A stretch of 5,815 bases of DNA from Lachnospiraceae bacterium UBA3863 (GTDB lineage Bacteria; Bacillota; Clostridia; Lachnospirales; Lachnospiraceae), in contig DGGX01000063.1 of the NCBI GenBank assembly GCA_002392385.1, positions 1 through 5,815 of the forward strand, in the 5' to 3' direction. A model generated the notes under the pieces. It searched no databases. It was not told the DNA's origin and saw only the letters and a program-made list of their open reading frames with translations. The translations under genes and the position numbers were made by a program. Positions 5,738-5,815 of the stretch are shown here, piece after piece. Position 1 is the first letter of the stretch; each line of letters opens with the position of its first letter.

Positions 5738-5757
5738 TTTCAGATTTCAGTTTTCAG
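5738..5757 (+). repeat. three tandem TTTCAG heptamers
   Basis: TTTCAG occurs at 5738-5743, 5745-5750 and 5752-5757 with a strict 7-bp period; the seventh base varies (A, T, C). The run starts 11 bp after the thrC stop and abuts the following hairpin. It may be a simple-sequence expansion or the edge of a dispersed intergenic repeat; the window alone cannot decide. Confidence 0.6.
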
Positions 5758-5786
5758 CAGGGCGGGATGAACTCATCCCGCCCTGC
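5757..5786 (+). terminator. GC-rich hairpin downstream of thrC, possible terminator without T tract
   Basis: Arms 5758-5770 and 5773-5785 are perfectly complementary over 13 bases, and the flanking G5757/C5786 adds a pair. The innermost A-T pair probably stays open, leaving a 4-nt loop. The hairpin lies 30 nt after the thrC stop. No run of Ts follows on either strand: CGCGCAAAAATG lies to the right and CTGAAAACTG on the minus side. It may stop or pause transcription weakly, protect the 3' end, or belong to a repeat element. The last 29 bases of the window hold no supportable gene. Confidence 0.5.
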
Positions 5787-5815
5787 GCGCAAAAATGTGG
5801 CCGCCCTCTTGGCTC

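Noticed and set aside
5786..5815. Start of another gene or RNA gene at the right edge
   Set aside because: Only 30 bases remain, with no recognisable start, ribosome binding site or tRNA-like fold.

Overview
The window is GC-rich bacterial chromosomal DNA with five protein-coding genes, one of them only a C-terminal tail. It most likely comes from a Clostridia member of the Bacillota, with a Lachnospiraceae-like relative the best guess. The reasons are the gene order HI0933-type flavoprotein / cmk / ispH / rpsA, a four-domain rather than six-domain S1 protein, and a ribonuclease H-like protein whose C-terminal region resembles those of Lachnospiraceae. The family-level placement is inference from remembered gene order and protein similarity; no database was searched.

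Left part (1-2860, all + strand): the last 20 codons of an HI0933/BaiN-family flavoprotein are followed by a tightly packed run of cmk (CMP/dCMP kinase), ispH (last step of the MEP isoprenoid pathway) and rpsA (S1-type RNA-binding protein). cmk and ispH overlap by 4 nt (ATGA), and ispH and rpsA overlap by 20 nt in different frames, so translational coupling is likely. An AT-rich patch inside ispH carries a plausible internal promoter that could drive rpsA separately. The unit closes at a strong hairpin-plus-T-tract terminator that can work in both directions.

Middle (2909-4021, - strand): a YprB-like ribonuclease H-like (DEDD-type) protein converges on rpsA. Its first catalytic motif reads N-x-E where the family normally has D-x-E, so its nuclease activity is in question.

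Right part (4022-5815): a 217-nt divergent intergenic region separates the exonuclease-like gene from thrC (threonine synthase, + strand). It contains two extended -10 promoter candidates facing away from each other, three inverted repeats laid end to end, and a structured thrC 5' leader with a nested hairpin, a second hairpin and a 9-bp direct repeat. After thrC come three tandem TTTCAG heptamers and a long GC-rich hairpin without a T tract.

No RNA gene, CRISPR array, transposase or phage gene was seen. This is mostly ordinary core-genome sequence. The points worth a second look are the altered catalytic motif of the exonuclease-like protein, the dyad-rich thrC control region and the AT-rich promoter-like patch inside ispH.
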